This document shows, one piece after another, positions 51,218 to 59,684 of a stretch of 64,000 nt of DNA. The stretch spans positions 1-64,000 of the forward strand of contig JAEPQB010000001.1 of assembly GCA_017640725.1 (NCBI GenBank). The letters are read 5' to 3'. The DNA is from Kordiimonadaceae bacterium. Its GTDB lineage: Bacteria > Pseudomonadota > Alphaproteobacteria > Sphingomonadales > Kordiimonadaceae. The position numbers and the translations under genes were made by a program. How positions within the stretch are numbered: the first letter of the stretch is position 1; every line of letters begins with the position of its first letter. The notes under the pieces were generated by a model. It searched no databases. It was not told where the DNA came from and saw nothing but the letters and a program-made list of their open reading frames with translations.

Positions 51218-54200
51218 CTAACTCGCGTCGCGCAACTCTTCTGCGCGCTCAAGGTCGACCGAGACAAGCGTAGAGATTCCGCGTTCAGCCATCGTGACGC
51301 CAAACAAACGCTTCATGCGTGCCATGCTGACAGCGTTGTGGGTCACGATGAGGAAACGCGTGTCGGTGCGCTCCATCATTTCGTCCAAAAGATTGCAGAA
51401 CCGCTCCACATTCGCGTCATCGAGCGGTGCATCCACCTCATCAAGCACACAGATGGGTGCAGGGTTGGTGATAAACACCGCGAAAATGAGCGAGAGCGCG
51501 GTCAGCGCCTGCTCACCACCAGAGAGGAGCGAGAGGGCCTGAAGGCGTTTTCCGGGCGGGCTTGCAAATATCTCAAGACCGGCGTCCAGTGGGTCTTCGG
51601 ACTCGGTCAGTTTGAGGTGCGCTTCACCGCCACCAAATAGCGATTTAAACAGCTCGCCAAAGTGGTTGTTGACAATATCAAACGCAGCCAGCAGGCGCTC
51701 CCTGCCCTCACGGTTGAGACTGCCAATTGCCTGACGCAGGCGCGCGATTGCTTCTTCCAGGTCTGTGCGCTCGCTGACCAAATGGGTCATCTGCTCGTCG
51801 ATTTCATTGAGCTCCTCATCAGCCCTCAGGTTGACGGCACCCATATTGTCGCGCTCGCGCTTCAGCTTCTCAAGCTTGGTCTCAAGCACGCTGACGTCTG
51901 GCAGGTTATCGGATGTTTCCAGCTCTACTTTTTCAAGGAGCTGGGTCGGGGCGCACTCAAACCGTTCGCCGATTTGCGCCGCAAGATCTTTGCGACGACT
52001 GACAGCATTCTCGACCGCGGCGTCCGCCCGGATTTGACGCTCACGGGCTGCCGCCTGAGCTTCCTGAATATCCCTGAGCGCCTGATCTTTTTCCCTGAGC
52101 GCATTCTCGGCCGTCATCAGGGCATCGCTGGTCTCTTTGCGGGCGGTCTCCGCGGCACCGAGTTGCTCCAGAAGTGCCTCACGCTGGCGCACCAGATCAT
52201 CTGGCCCGGCCTCTACTGCTTCAAGCTGCTCTTTGGCTGCTGTTTCCCGCTCATCAAGGGATACAAGCTGCTTGCGCGCACTGGAAACCCGCAGCTGCCA
52301 CGCGCCTGATTCCGTGTTGATGGCATTCAAGCGGTCGGTGCGGCCTTCGGCTTCCCGGCGCAGGCTATCGTAAGCAGAGCGTTTGCTGCTGAGATCAGCG
52401 CGGAGTGTGTCCACATTCTCGCGCACCTTCGCCATCGATTTTTCGAGCTCGGCGGTATCGGGCAAGGCACCGATACGCTGATCAATGTCTTCGAGGCGCT
52501 TGGTTGTTTCAGTGTTTTCCGTAGAAACCCGCTCCAAAGTTTCCTTCAAGAGGTTCACTTTGTTGGCGCGGCTGCTGGCTTCCTGTTCGGCAGCAACAAA
52601 CGCACGGCGTGCGTCAGCCAATGCTTTTTCAGCGTCCTGCCGCACCTGGCGCTGCGCGTTCTCGGCCTCGCGGGCCGAAGTGTGCGCATCGGCGGCGGCC
52701 TCTGCAGCATGGGAAGCATCCTCAACACGCTTTTCAAGGGCAGCCAGGTCTTTTTCCAGATCTTTGAGCCGGTTTTTTTGCTCGAGGCGGATAGCTGCAG
52801 CCGTGGGTGCGTCAGACCGGCTGGCGTAGCCATCCCAGCGCCATAGCGAGCCATCTTTGCTGACCAGTTGCTGGCCTGCAGAGAGGCTTGACACCAAGGG
52901 CGCGGCGGCCTCATCGTCCACAACACCGGTTGCGGCAAACAGGCGCGAGAGTTCGTCTGGCGCTTTCACGTGATCGCTCAGCGCAACCACCCCGTCAGGC
53001 CATTTGAAAGCGGGGGCTTCCCCTACAGTCTGCCAGAAACGGGTTGCTTCCGTGTCCGTGCCAGCTTCTGCCGCATCACCAAGCGCGGCGCCTACGGCTT
53101 TTTCAAAACCTGCGTCAGCCGTAAGGTCGTCAGAAACAGGCTTTCCTTCATCAGAAGCACCGGTGTCCAGCATGCGGCGAATGCTTTCGCACTCTGCCGC
53201 CAGCGCCTTGAGTTGCGCGGCGAGCTCCGCACGGGTTGATTCGCTGTCTTGCCTGCGGGCGCGGGCTTCCTGTGTGGCTTTTTCTGCGGCCACCAGGCTC
53301 GTTCCCGCCTGCTCCAGGCGCTTTTCTTCGGACGCCACGGCTTCCTCGGCGGCCTTCAGCGACGACAAGCTTTCGTCTGAGTCCACCAGTGCCGCTAGTT
53401 CGCCTTCAAGGCGCACGGCCTCGGCGCCGAGCTGCTCGGCCCTGCGGTTAATGGCAAGGCGGTCGCTTTCAAGGCTTGAGCGCTGCGCCCGCGCACCGGC
53501 GGCCTGCTCGCTGACTTGGTCAAACTCGGCCTCAGCCTCTCCGGCGGCCTGCACGGCAGCCTCAAGCGCCTCTTTGGCCTCAACCTCATTGCTTTTTTCT
53601 GCGTCGCGCGCGCTTTCAAGGCGGGCTTTTTCGGTGTTCAGCCGGTCAAGTGCCGCGGTCGCGTCATCATTGATTTCCTGCTCGCGTGCCCGGTCACCTG
53701 TGATCTGCTCAAGGGTCGCGCGCAGGGAAATGGCGGTTTGCTTGCGGCGCTCTGCTTCTGCTTCCAGATTCTCGCGTGCAATCGACAAGCGCTGCAGGGC
53801 AGCGGCGGCTTCAACGTCGCGGTCACGCAGCGGCGGCAGGGCTGCGGCAACCTCGGCCTGCTCTTTCGAAATGCTGGCTACCTGACCTTCAATTTCACCA
53901 ACGCCGATTTCCGCCTGCCTGAGTTTGCGCTCAAGCTCGATCACTTCCTCAGACGCCTGGTTCCAGCGCAGATACATCAGGCTGGCTTCAGCCTGGCGAA
54001 TATCACCGGAAACGGCCCGGTAGCGCACGGCCTGACGCGCTTGACGCTTGAGGCTGTTGATCTGGCTTTCCATCGCCTGGATCACATCATGAACGCGCAC
54101 CAGATTGTTTTCGGCACTGCGCAAACGGCTTTCGGCCTCTTTACGACGCGTGTGCAAGCCGGAAATGCCCGCTGCTTCCTCGAGAATGGCGCGGCGGTCC

Positions 54201-54673
54201 TGCGGTTTGGCGTTGATGAGGCTGCCAATGCGGCCCTGGCTTACGAGCGCGGGCGAGTGCGCGCCGGTGGCGGCATCTGCGAACAAGAGCTGCACATCTT
54301 TTTGGCGCACATCATTGCCGTTAATCCGGTAGGCAGAGCCAGACTCGCGCTCTATGCGGCGGGTGACTTCGATTAAGTCCTGATCATTATACTCAGCGGG
54401 CGCTGCCCGGTCGGAATTGTCGATAACCAGCGTGACTTCCGCCATGTTGCGGGCAGGCCTGCGGTCCGTGCCTGCAAAAATCACATCATCCATGCCACTG
54501 CCGCGCAGGGATTTTGCGCGGTTTTCGCCCATCACCCAGCGGATGGCTTCAAGAAGGTTGGATTTGCCGCAGCCATTGGGGCCCACAACGCCAGTAAGAC
54601 CGGGCTCAATCAAAAGCTCGGTCGGGTCAACGAATGACTTAAAACCTGACAGTCGAAGCCGCGAAAAACGCAT
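51218..54673 (-). CDS. smc: Chromosome partition protein SMC
   Basis: SMC loops and compacts DNA with ScpAB. The 1151-aa protein has Walker A GVVGPNGCGKSNLLEA near residue 30, the first coiled coil (about 170-500), a hinge (about 505-630), the second coiled coil to about 990, the ABC signature LLSGGEQALTALSL near 1055 and Walker B PICVLDEVDAPLDDANV near 1080. Length and order are standard. The C-terminal D-loop His region is present. It is preceded by two DsbA-like genes on the same strand. Confidence 0.97.
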   Translation of the reverse strand: MRFSRLRLSGFKSFVDPTELLIEPGLTGVVGPNGCGKSNLLEAIRWVMGENRAKSLRGSGMDDVIFAGTDRRPARNMAEVTLVIDNSDRAAPAEYNDQDLIEVTRRIERESGSAYRINGNDVRQKDVQLLFADAATGAHSPALVSQGRIGSLINAKPQDRRAILEEAAGISGLHTRRKEAESRLRSAENNLVRVHDVIQAMESQINSLKRQARQAVRYRAVSGDIRQAEASLMYLRWNQASEEVIELERKLRQAEIGVGEIEGQVASISKEQAEVAAALPPLRDRDVEAAAALQRLSIARENLEAEAERRKQTAISLRATLEQITGDRAREQEINDDATAALDRLNTEKARLESARDAEKSNEVEAKEALEAAVQAAGEAEAEFDQVSEQAAGARAQRSSLESDRLAINRRAEQLGAEAVRLEGELAALVDSDESLSSLKAAEEAVASEEKRLEQAGTSLVAAEKATQEARARRQDSESTRAELAAQLKALAAECESIRRMLDTGASDEGKPVSDDLTADAGFEKAVGAALGDAAEAGTDTEATRFWQTVGEAPAFKWPDGVVALSDHVKAPDELSRLFAATGVVDDEAAAPLVSSLSAGQQLVSKDGSLWRWDGYASRSDAPTAAAIRLEQKNRLKDLEKDLAALEKRVEDASHAAEAAADAHTSAREAENAQRQVRQDAEKALADARRAFVAAEQEASSRANKVNLLKETLERVSTENTETTKRLEDIDQRIGALPDTAELEKSMAKVRENVDTLRADLSSKRSAYDSLRREAEGRTDRLNAINTESGAWQLRVSSARKQLVSLDERETAAKEQLEAVEAGPDDLVRQREALLEQLGAAETARKETSDALMTAENALREKDQALRDIQEAQAAARERQIRADAAVENAVSRRKDLAAQIGERFECAPTQLLEKVELETSDNLPDVSVLETKLEKLKRERDNMGAVNLRADEELNEIDEQMTHLVSERTDLEEAIARLRQAIGSLNREGRERLLAAFDIVNNHFGELFKSLFGGGEAHLKLTESEDPLDAGLEIFASPPGKRLQALSLLSGGEQALTALSLIFAVFITNPAPICVLDEVDAPLDDANVERFCNLLDEMMERTDTRFLIVTHNAVSMARMKRLFGVTMAERGISTLVSVDLERAEELRDAS

Positions 54674-54710
54674 TGGCTCTGTTTACTCCCCTCATGGTCG
54701 GCTCGTTTAT

Positions 54711-54771
54711 GCCGCAGCAACCCCTTACTGCGGCCAAGCCGACCTATCCCCTTTCAGACGCCGAAGCGTCT
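54711..54771 (-). repeat. Two hairpins between dsbA-like and smc genes
   Basis: GCCGCAG...CTGCGGC (54711-54734) and AGACGC-CGAA-GCGTCT (54756-54771). On the minus-strand RNA the second is AGACGC-TTCG-GCGTCT, a UUCG tetraloop six bases after the dsbA-like stop. No T tract follows, so they may stabilise the RNA or attenuate rather than terminate. Confidence 0.4.
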
Positions 54772-54776
54772 TCTTA

Positions 54777-55481
54777 TTAGTTCAACTCCGCTTCAATCGC
54801 GGCCTTAACGGCGTTCCAGTCGTTGGTGGCATTCACTTTGGAACCATCAACAAGAAGCGTCGGTGTTGCGTTAACTTTGTAACGGGCTGCACCGTCTTGT
54901 GTCATCTTAGCCAGATGCTGCTGCATCTCGCGGTTCGCGATACAGCGGTCAAATTGCGTACGGCTGATGCCGCCCGCGCGGCGCGCAAGGCCCGCTAGCG
55001 CATCAACACGGTCTTCCGCGCCGATCCAGGCAGACTGACGGTCGAAATATACTTTCATCAAGCGCTTCGCCACGTCGGTATTTTTGCAGCGCGCAGCAAC
55101 CGATGCCGTCATGTCGTATGGGTTCATGACATAGTTGCGATAAATGAACTTAACTTTACCGGTATCGATATACTCGGCCTGGATTTTCGGGAAAATGTCA
55201 GCAGCAAAACGAGCGCAGTGCGGACACGTCAGAGAGGCATATTCAATAATCTCTACTGGTGCATCCGGGTCGCCGTAAACAATGTCCCCCCATACGCCTA
55301 CTCCGCCAGCGGCAGCCGACAGTTGTTGTGCTTCGGCAGCCGCGGCAGCTTCTTCTTCAGCTACTACTGCTGGGTCAGTTGTTTCTGCGTCCCCGCCAGA
55401 ATCGCTACAGGCAGCCAAGCCCAACAGCGCCAGAGACAGGGCAAAGCCCTTCAAATACTCGGAATATTTCTGGTAGTTCAT
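54777..55481 (-). CDS. DsbA-family thiol oxidoreductase, lipoprotein (CPHC)
   Basis: A 234-aa protein with lipobox LLGLAAC (Cys near 25), an Ala/Glu-rich linker (about 35-60) and a thioredoxin/DsbA domain with active site SLTCPHCARF near 88-91. The cis-Pro motif KVNATPTLLVDG follows near 208. It should form or shuffle disulfides in the periplasm, tethered to a membrane. It is paralogous to the neighbouring CPAC protein and lies between it and smc. GAGGG precedes the ATG. Confidence 0.9.
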   Translation of the reverse strand: MNYQKYSEYLKGFALSLALLGLAACSDSGGDAETTDPAVVAEEEAAAAAEAQQLSAAAGGVGVWGDIVYGDPDAPVEIIEYASLTCPHCARFAADIFPKIQAEYIDTGKVKFIYRNYVMNPYDMTASVAARCKNTDVAKRLMKVYFDRQSAWIGAEDRVDALAGLARRAGGISRTQFDRCIANREMQQHLAKMTQDGAARYKVNATPTLLVDGSKVNATNDWNAVKAAIEAELN

Positions 55482-55564
55482 TTAACCCTCACATACTAGA
55501 TATTGTGTTTAGCGTGATAAAACCCGTGTTACGAGTCATTTTTTTGTCGGCCAGCAGTTCGACT

Positions 55565-56233
55565 TTAGTTGCCGGTGAGTGATTGCGTGGCAAGCAGTGT
55601 TGCAAGGCGTAAGCGCAACCGGTCATATCCCGGATACGGCATCGGAACACCATTGAGCACAAAAGTCGGCGTCGCGTTCACTTCATGCTCTTCAAGGCCG
55701 CGCTGGCGCATCTGCACGATATGAAGCTGAACTTCCTGATCAGAAATGCACTGACCGAGTGCATCCTGCTCCAGCCCATGACGCGCCATAATTTCTGACA
55801 TGCCCAAATAAGGATTGTCGCCGCCCAGCCAATCGGCCTGCTCTTTAAAAAGATCATCAATAGCCGATTTTGCGTCATCAGTGGTCGCCACGCAGCGGCT
55901 CGCAGAAGCTGCGGCAAGATCGTACTGGTTCAGCACAAAGTTCCGAAAAACAAACTTTACTTGTCCCTTGCTGACAAAGTCGTCCAACAAACGAGGCATT
56001 CCTTGGGTGGCAAACTCCGCACAGGCCGGGCAAGTCAGCGAAGCATATTCGATCAATTCGATGGGCGCGTCCGGATCACCATAAACAATATCACCCCACA
56101 CACCCGTACGGGTGGGGGTTTGAACGATCGTCAGGCCGTTTTCATCTTTTTCAGCTTGTGGCTGTGCCCCAGCAGCAATCGAAAAGCCGGTCGCGAGGAC
56201 GAGAATGCCTAAAGCGGACAGAATTTGTTTCAT
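55565..56233 (-). CDS. DsbA-family thiol oxidoreductase, soluble periplasmic (CPAC)
   Basis: From ATG 56233 the product is 222 aa with signal peptide MKQILSALGILVLATGFSIA. The active site is SLTCPACAEF and the cis-Pro loop VNATPTFVLNG; both match the lipoprotein paralogue over the shared segments GVWGDIVYGDPDAP and QVKFVFRNFVLNQYD. The different dipeptide between the cysteines implies a different redox potential. The frame extends upstream to 56278 but that start overlaps the DciA-like stop without a ribosome site. Confidence 0.9.
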   Translation of the reverse strand: MKQILSALGILVLATGFSIAAGAQPQAEKDENGLTIVQTPTRTGVWGDIVYGDPDAPIELIEYASLTCPACAEFATQGMPRLLDDFVSKGQVKFVFRNFVLNQYDLAAASASRCVATTDDAKSAIDDLFKEQADWLGGDNPYLGMSEIMARHGLEQDALGQCISDQEVQLHIVQMRQRGLEEHEVNATPTFVLNGVPMPYPGYDRLRLRLATLLATQSLTGN

Positions 56234-56277
56234 ACTTACTTCCCTTGAACCCACACCATAAACCCGTGTGCGGGCCA

Positions 56278-56796
56278 TTATTTACCTTTTGGCCTGGACA
56301 ATACAAGCTCACCCAGGTTGCGCACAGCTTCTTTAAGCGGACTTAACTCGCCCTTGCCCACCAACTCCGTCAGAGCTGACTGTTGGTTCTGGTTCAATTC
56401 CCCTTTTTCCAGGGATTTTTGAACAGTTGTTTTGGGCAAAGGCCCCTGTTTTACCTCGAGGCGCGCAACAGCGCCGTAGCCTAAATATCTATTGACCTTT
56501 TCGATGATAACAGCCGCGCGTTGCTGAACGATCGGCGCAAAAGCAGATTCAGTTCGAACATGCAATGTTGCACCCTGCCTCGCTCCGCGAGGAAACACCA
56601 GTTTTAAGGGCACAGTCGCCCGCGACAAGTCGGCACCAACGATACGGGCCCAACGTGTTACAATCTCAGCCTCTGCAAAGCCTTTTGCCCGCACCGCTTT
56701 CGAGATTAATCGACTGGACGAGCGAGACACTTTGGCCATGCCGCCGCGGCGGGGTTGTGATTTGGATTTTGTGGCTGGCTTCTTGGCCGGGACCAT
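56278..56796 (-). CDS. DUF721-domain (DciA-like) protein
   Basis: From ATG 56796 (GAGAGGGG upstream) the protein is 172 aa: a basic low-complexity N-terminal arm (about 1-30) then a DUF721 domain with WARIVGADLSRATVPLKLVF and LHVRTESAFAPIVQQRA. DciA-type proteins recruit and load the replicative helicase DnaB; the basic arm would contact nucleic acid. Clustering with smc and DsbA-like genes is common in alphaproteobacteria. Family membership is clear; helicase loading here is inference. Confidence 0.8.
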   Translation of the reverse strand: MVPAKKPATKSKSQPRRGGMAKVSRSSSRLISKAVRAKGFAEAEIVTRWARIVGADLSRATVPLKLVFPRGARQGATLHVRTESAFAPIVQQRAAVIIEKVNRYLGYGAVARLEVKQGPLPKTTVQKSLEKGELNQNQQSALTELVGKGELSPLKEAVRNLGELVLSRPKGK

Positions 56797-57028
56797 CGCC
56801 CCTCTCCCACAATACTTTTCTGGCCCAAAATGCTTAGGGCGCGGAATTTTTCCTCTGTTGGTTGCTATCAGGTGCGCGCGCATGCAGCAAGCCGAAAGCA
56901 GCCTATTTCAAGGTCTTGTGAAACAACTAAGCGAAAGTGGCAATCAACCAGCTTGAGCGAAAAAGATTGCATTGCGCACTGATGCGATTAGACACGGAAT
57001 GAGATCACGGTGCGGGCAACGACATTCC

Positions 57029-58456
57029 ATGCATGAAAACCTTCTCGATACCTCTGGTATTGCCTTTATCGGCATTTATTTGGCGTCGCTGCTGGCAATC
57101 GGCTGGCTGGCCAATCGTGCGCGGAAGGAAAACAGCCTAAAGGACTATTATCTCGCCGGCAGCTCGCTTGGCAGCGTGAGCCTGTTTTTCACGCTGTATG
57201 CGACCCAGTACAGCGGCAACACACTGTTTGCCATCCCTGGTAACGCGTACCGCAATGGCTTCGTTGGGCTGAATGTTGCTGCAGCCGTGATGTTCATTGT
57301 TGTCGTTTATTTCCTGTTTGCCGGTCGTTTGAATGAGCTCGCCAAAAAACATGGCTTTGTCTCGGTCGGGGACTTCATCACTTGGCGGTATGATCACAAA
57401 CCGCTTCTGATTGCAGTCAATATCATCGGTATCATCACACTCGTCAGCTATGCACTTGGCAATTTCAAGGCCATCGGCCTTTTGATGGAAACTGCAACCG
57501 GCGGCATTATCCCGTTTGCGATGGGCATCATCATCCTAGGGTTTGTGATGGCCGTGTATGAGAGCCTGGGCGGCCTTAGAGGCGTGATATGGACCGACAT
57601 CATCCAGGGCACCCTGTTGTTTCTGGGATGCATCCTCTTGTTCTTTGCAGTTCTCCAACTGGGGCCCGCGAATGGCTCTCAGGCGCTGACTGACGGTTTC
57701 ACGAAGTATTTCTCGTCCGGTTTTCAACCAGCCAGTTTTTTCAGTGTTGTATTTCTTGTTGGCATTGGGGCGGCCGTTTATCCGCAAGCTGTTCAGCGCA
57801 TATATATTGCCAAAGATGCGCGCACGCTGCAGCGCTCCTACTATGCTCTGTTTTTCATGCCTCTATTGACCACTGTTCCAATGATTTTGGTCGGTGTAAT
57901 GGTCGCAGACTGGATTCCTGGGCTGGACGCTCAGCAAAGCGAAAATGTCGTCATATTTGCAGTTGGTGAGATTGCGCAAGCCTACCCCGCCGTTTCCTGG
58001 TTGCTGATTTTATATCTCGGTGCTGCTGTCGCGGCCATTATGTCGACAATTGATTCAGCGCTGCTCTCTTTAGGGTCCACGATCATCAAAGACTTTTGGG
58101 CAAATCGCGACAATAGCCGTGAGGTAGACCTGCACCGAGCCAGCCGCACGACCTCTTGGGTGTTGATGGCGGTTATCGCGACGCTTGCGATTGTATTACC
58201 GCAAACAATTTGGGCGCTGATGATCTTCAAATTCGAACTTTTGATCCAAATTGCGCCTGCCATCATCATCGGTGTACGGAATCCAACCGTATCATCACAG
58301 TCGGTCCTGTTTGGGCTGATCGTTGGCTGTGCGGTAGCTGTCCTGCTGAAGCTATCTGGCTATACGTCTTATAATATTAGCGCACCGCTTGGCATACATG
58401 CTGGGCTTTGGGGGCTGGGTGCCAATTTGTTTGGGGTTGTTTTGTGGCGGAAATAG
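57029..58456 (+). CDS. Sodium:solute symporter family (SSS) transporter
   Basis: A 475-aa integral membrane protein with about 13 helices. DYYLAGSSLGSVSLFFTLYA near 41, YATQYSGNTLFAIPGNAYR near 58, SLGGLRGVIWTDIIQGTLLF near 175 and AAVAAIMSTIDSALLSLGST near 330 are SSS hallmarks (TM1, TM2, TM5 and TM8 sodium-site segments). Substrate could be an amino acid, pantothenate or organic acid. Its last 13 bases encode the start of mutY. Confidence 0.9.
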   Translation: MHENLLDTSGIAFIGIYLASLLAIGWLANRARKENSLKDYYLAGSSLGSVSLFFTLYATQYSGNTLFAIPGNAYRNGFVGLNVAAAVMFIVVVYFLFAGRLNELAKKHGFVSVGDFITWRYDHKPLLIAVNIIGIITLVSYALGNFKAIGLLMETATGGIIPFAMGIIILGFVMAVYESLGGLRGVIWTDIIQGTLLFLGCILLFFAVLQLGPANGSQALTDGFTKYFSSGFQPASFFSVVFLVGIGAAVYPQAVQRIYIAKDARTLQRSYYALFFMPLLTTVPMILVGVMVADWIPGLDAQQSENVVIFAVGEIAQAYPAVSWLLILYLGAAVAAIMSTIDSALLSLGSTIIKDFWANRDNSREVDLHRASRTTSWVLMAVIATLAIVLPQTIWALMIFKFELLIQIAPAIIIGVRNPTVSSQSVLFGLIVGCAVAVLLKLSGYTSYNISAPLGIHAGLWGLGANLFGVVLWRK

Positions 58457-59484
58457 CGAAAAACCTGTTGGCCTGGTACGACAAGGAACGGCGCCATTTG
58501 CCGTGGCGGTCCGCGCCCGGTGAAACAGCAAACCCTTATCATGTGTGGCTGTCTGAGGTGATGTTGCAGCAAACCACTGTTGCCACAGTAAAAAGCTATT
58601 TCGAGAAATTTTTGCGCCTTTGGCCAAGCGTCACAGACCTGGCACAAGCTCCGCAGGAAGCGGTGCTGAAGGAATGGGCCGGGCTTGGATATTACGCCCG
58701 CGCACGAAATCTGCACAAGTGCGCGCGGGAAATAGAGGCCAACTATTCTGGGCAGTTCCCTACGACAGAAGCAGAACTTAAAAAATTACCCGGTATTGGT
58801 GATTATACAGCCGCTGCAATCGCAGCCATTGCATTTGATGAGCCCGCCGCGGTTGTTGACGGCAACATAGAGCGTGTGGTGTCACGCCTGTTTCGCATCG
58901 AAGAACAACTGCCCGCGGCCAAAAAACCGATTAAGGCCAAAACGGCTGATATTACGCCCACCAAAAGGCCCGGCGATTTTGCTCAGGCCATGATGGATTT
59001 GGGCTCTGGTGTCTGCACACCGAAGAACCCGAAATGCCTTCTGTGTCCAATCCAGTCCCACTGTGCTGCACAGTCCGCAGGAGACATGGAACGCTTTCCC
59101 ATCAAAGCCCCAAAAAAAATCAAGCCAACCCGCCGCGCGGTAAGCTTTTGGCTGGAGCATGACGGCCATGTTTTGCTCGAGCGCCGGCCGGACAAAGGCC
59201 TGCTTGGGGGCATGCCCGGTTTTTTCTCAACGCCTTGGGTTGAATGCGATAGCACGCCTGAATTAAGCGAAGCAGCAGCCCATGCCCCCGCAGATACGGA
59301 TTGGCAAGCTGGCGCTGACATTGCCAAACATACCTTCACCCATTTCCATTTGGAAACGCGCCTGCTCAAAGGGCAAGCAATCCAGCGCATCAATGTGGAA
59401 AACGGATTCTGGCACCCCATCGACGCACTTTCGGACGTGGGGTTACCAACTGTCTTTTCAAAAATCGCCAAGCTTGCAGACTAG
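58444..59484 (+). CDS. mutY: A/G-specific adenine glycosylase MutY
   Basis: Removes adenine mispaired with 8-oxoG or G. From GTG 58444 the product is 346 aa. The catalytic Glu is in WLSEVMLQQTTV near 36, the helix-hairpin-helix LPGIGDYTAAAIAAI near 111, catalytic Asp in AVVDGNIERV near 137, the 4Fe-4S cysteines in CTPKNPKCLLCPIQSHC near 190-206, and a NUDIX-like C-terminal domain (about 225-340) with LLGGMPGFFSTPW. The start lies within the symporter gene. All key residues present. Confidence 0.95.
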   Translation: MAEIAKNLLAWYDKERRHLPWRSAPGETANPYHVWLSEVMLQQTTVATVKSYFEKFLRLWPSVTDLAQAPQEAVLKEWAGLGYYARARNLHKCAREIEANYSGQFPTTEAELKKLPGIGDYTAAAIAAIAFDEPAAVVDGNIERVVSRLFRIEEQLPAAKKPIKAKTADITPTKRPGDFAQAMMDLGSGVCTPKNPKCLLCPIQSHCAAQSAGDMERFPIKAPKKIKPTRRAVSFWLEHDGHVLLERRPDKGLLGGMPGFFSTPWVECDSTPELSEAAAHAPADTDWQAGADIAKHTFTHFHLETRLLKGQAIQRINVENGFWHPIDALSDVGLPTVFSKIAKLAD

Positions 59485-59494
59485 CTGTGCCAAT

Positions 59495-59543
59495 TGTTCG
59501 AAAATGAACAGGTCCGCGTTTTGGCGCTGTTCAAAAACGCACA
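59495..59543 (+). promoter_or_regulatory. Enhancer-like inverted repeats (candidate activator sites)
   Basis: TGTTC-GAAAAT-GAACA at 59495-59510 and TGTTC-AAAAAC-GCACA at 59528-59543; the centres are 33 bp apart (about three helical turns). A third degenerate copy starts at 59538. They lie about 100-150 bp upstream of the predicted sigma-54 start site, the expected place for an NtrC-family activator. Confidence 0.6.
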
Positions 59544-59614
59544 AAAATGAGCAAGGCACAGGGTGCCCCACACTTATCTCATTGAAATACTTAGACATAT
59601 TACATGTGTAGAAG

Positions 59615-59631
59615 TTGGCCCGTCATTTGCT
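59615..59631 (+). promoter_or_regulatory. Sigma-54 (-24/-12) promoter of the FtsX/MacB-type permease
   Basis: TTGGCCCG-N4-TTGCT matches the RpoN consensus TTGGCACG-N4-TTGCW with one change. The GG (59617-59618) and GC (59629-59630) are 12 bases apart, as required. Transcription would begin near 59642, about 43 bases before the ATG. Confidence 0.72.
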
Positions 59632-59684
59632 GATATTGAGGAAAACATAAGCCCAGTCACGACAGCAACCGAACGAGGCCGACC

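Noticed and set aside
53004-54376. Long antisense frames (293 and 286 aa) opposite smc
   Set aside because: They mirror the Ala/Glu/Arg codon pattern of the coiled coil, lack ribosome sites and match no family; smc itself is complete on the other strand.
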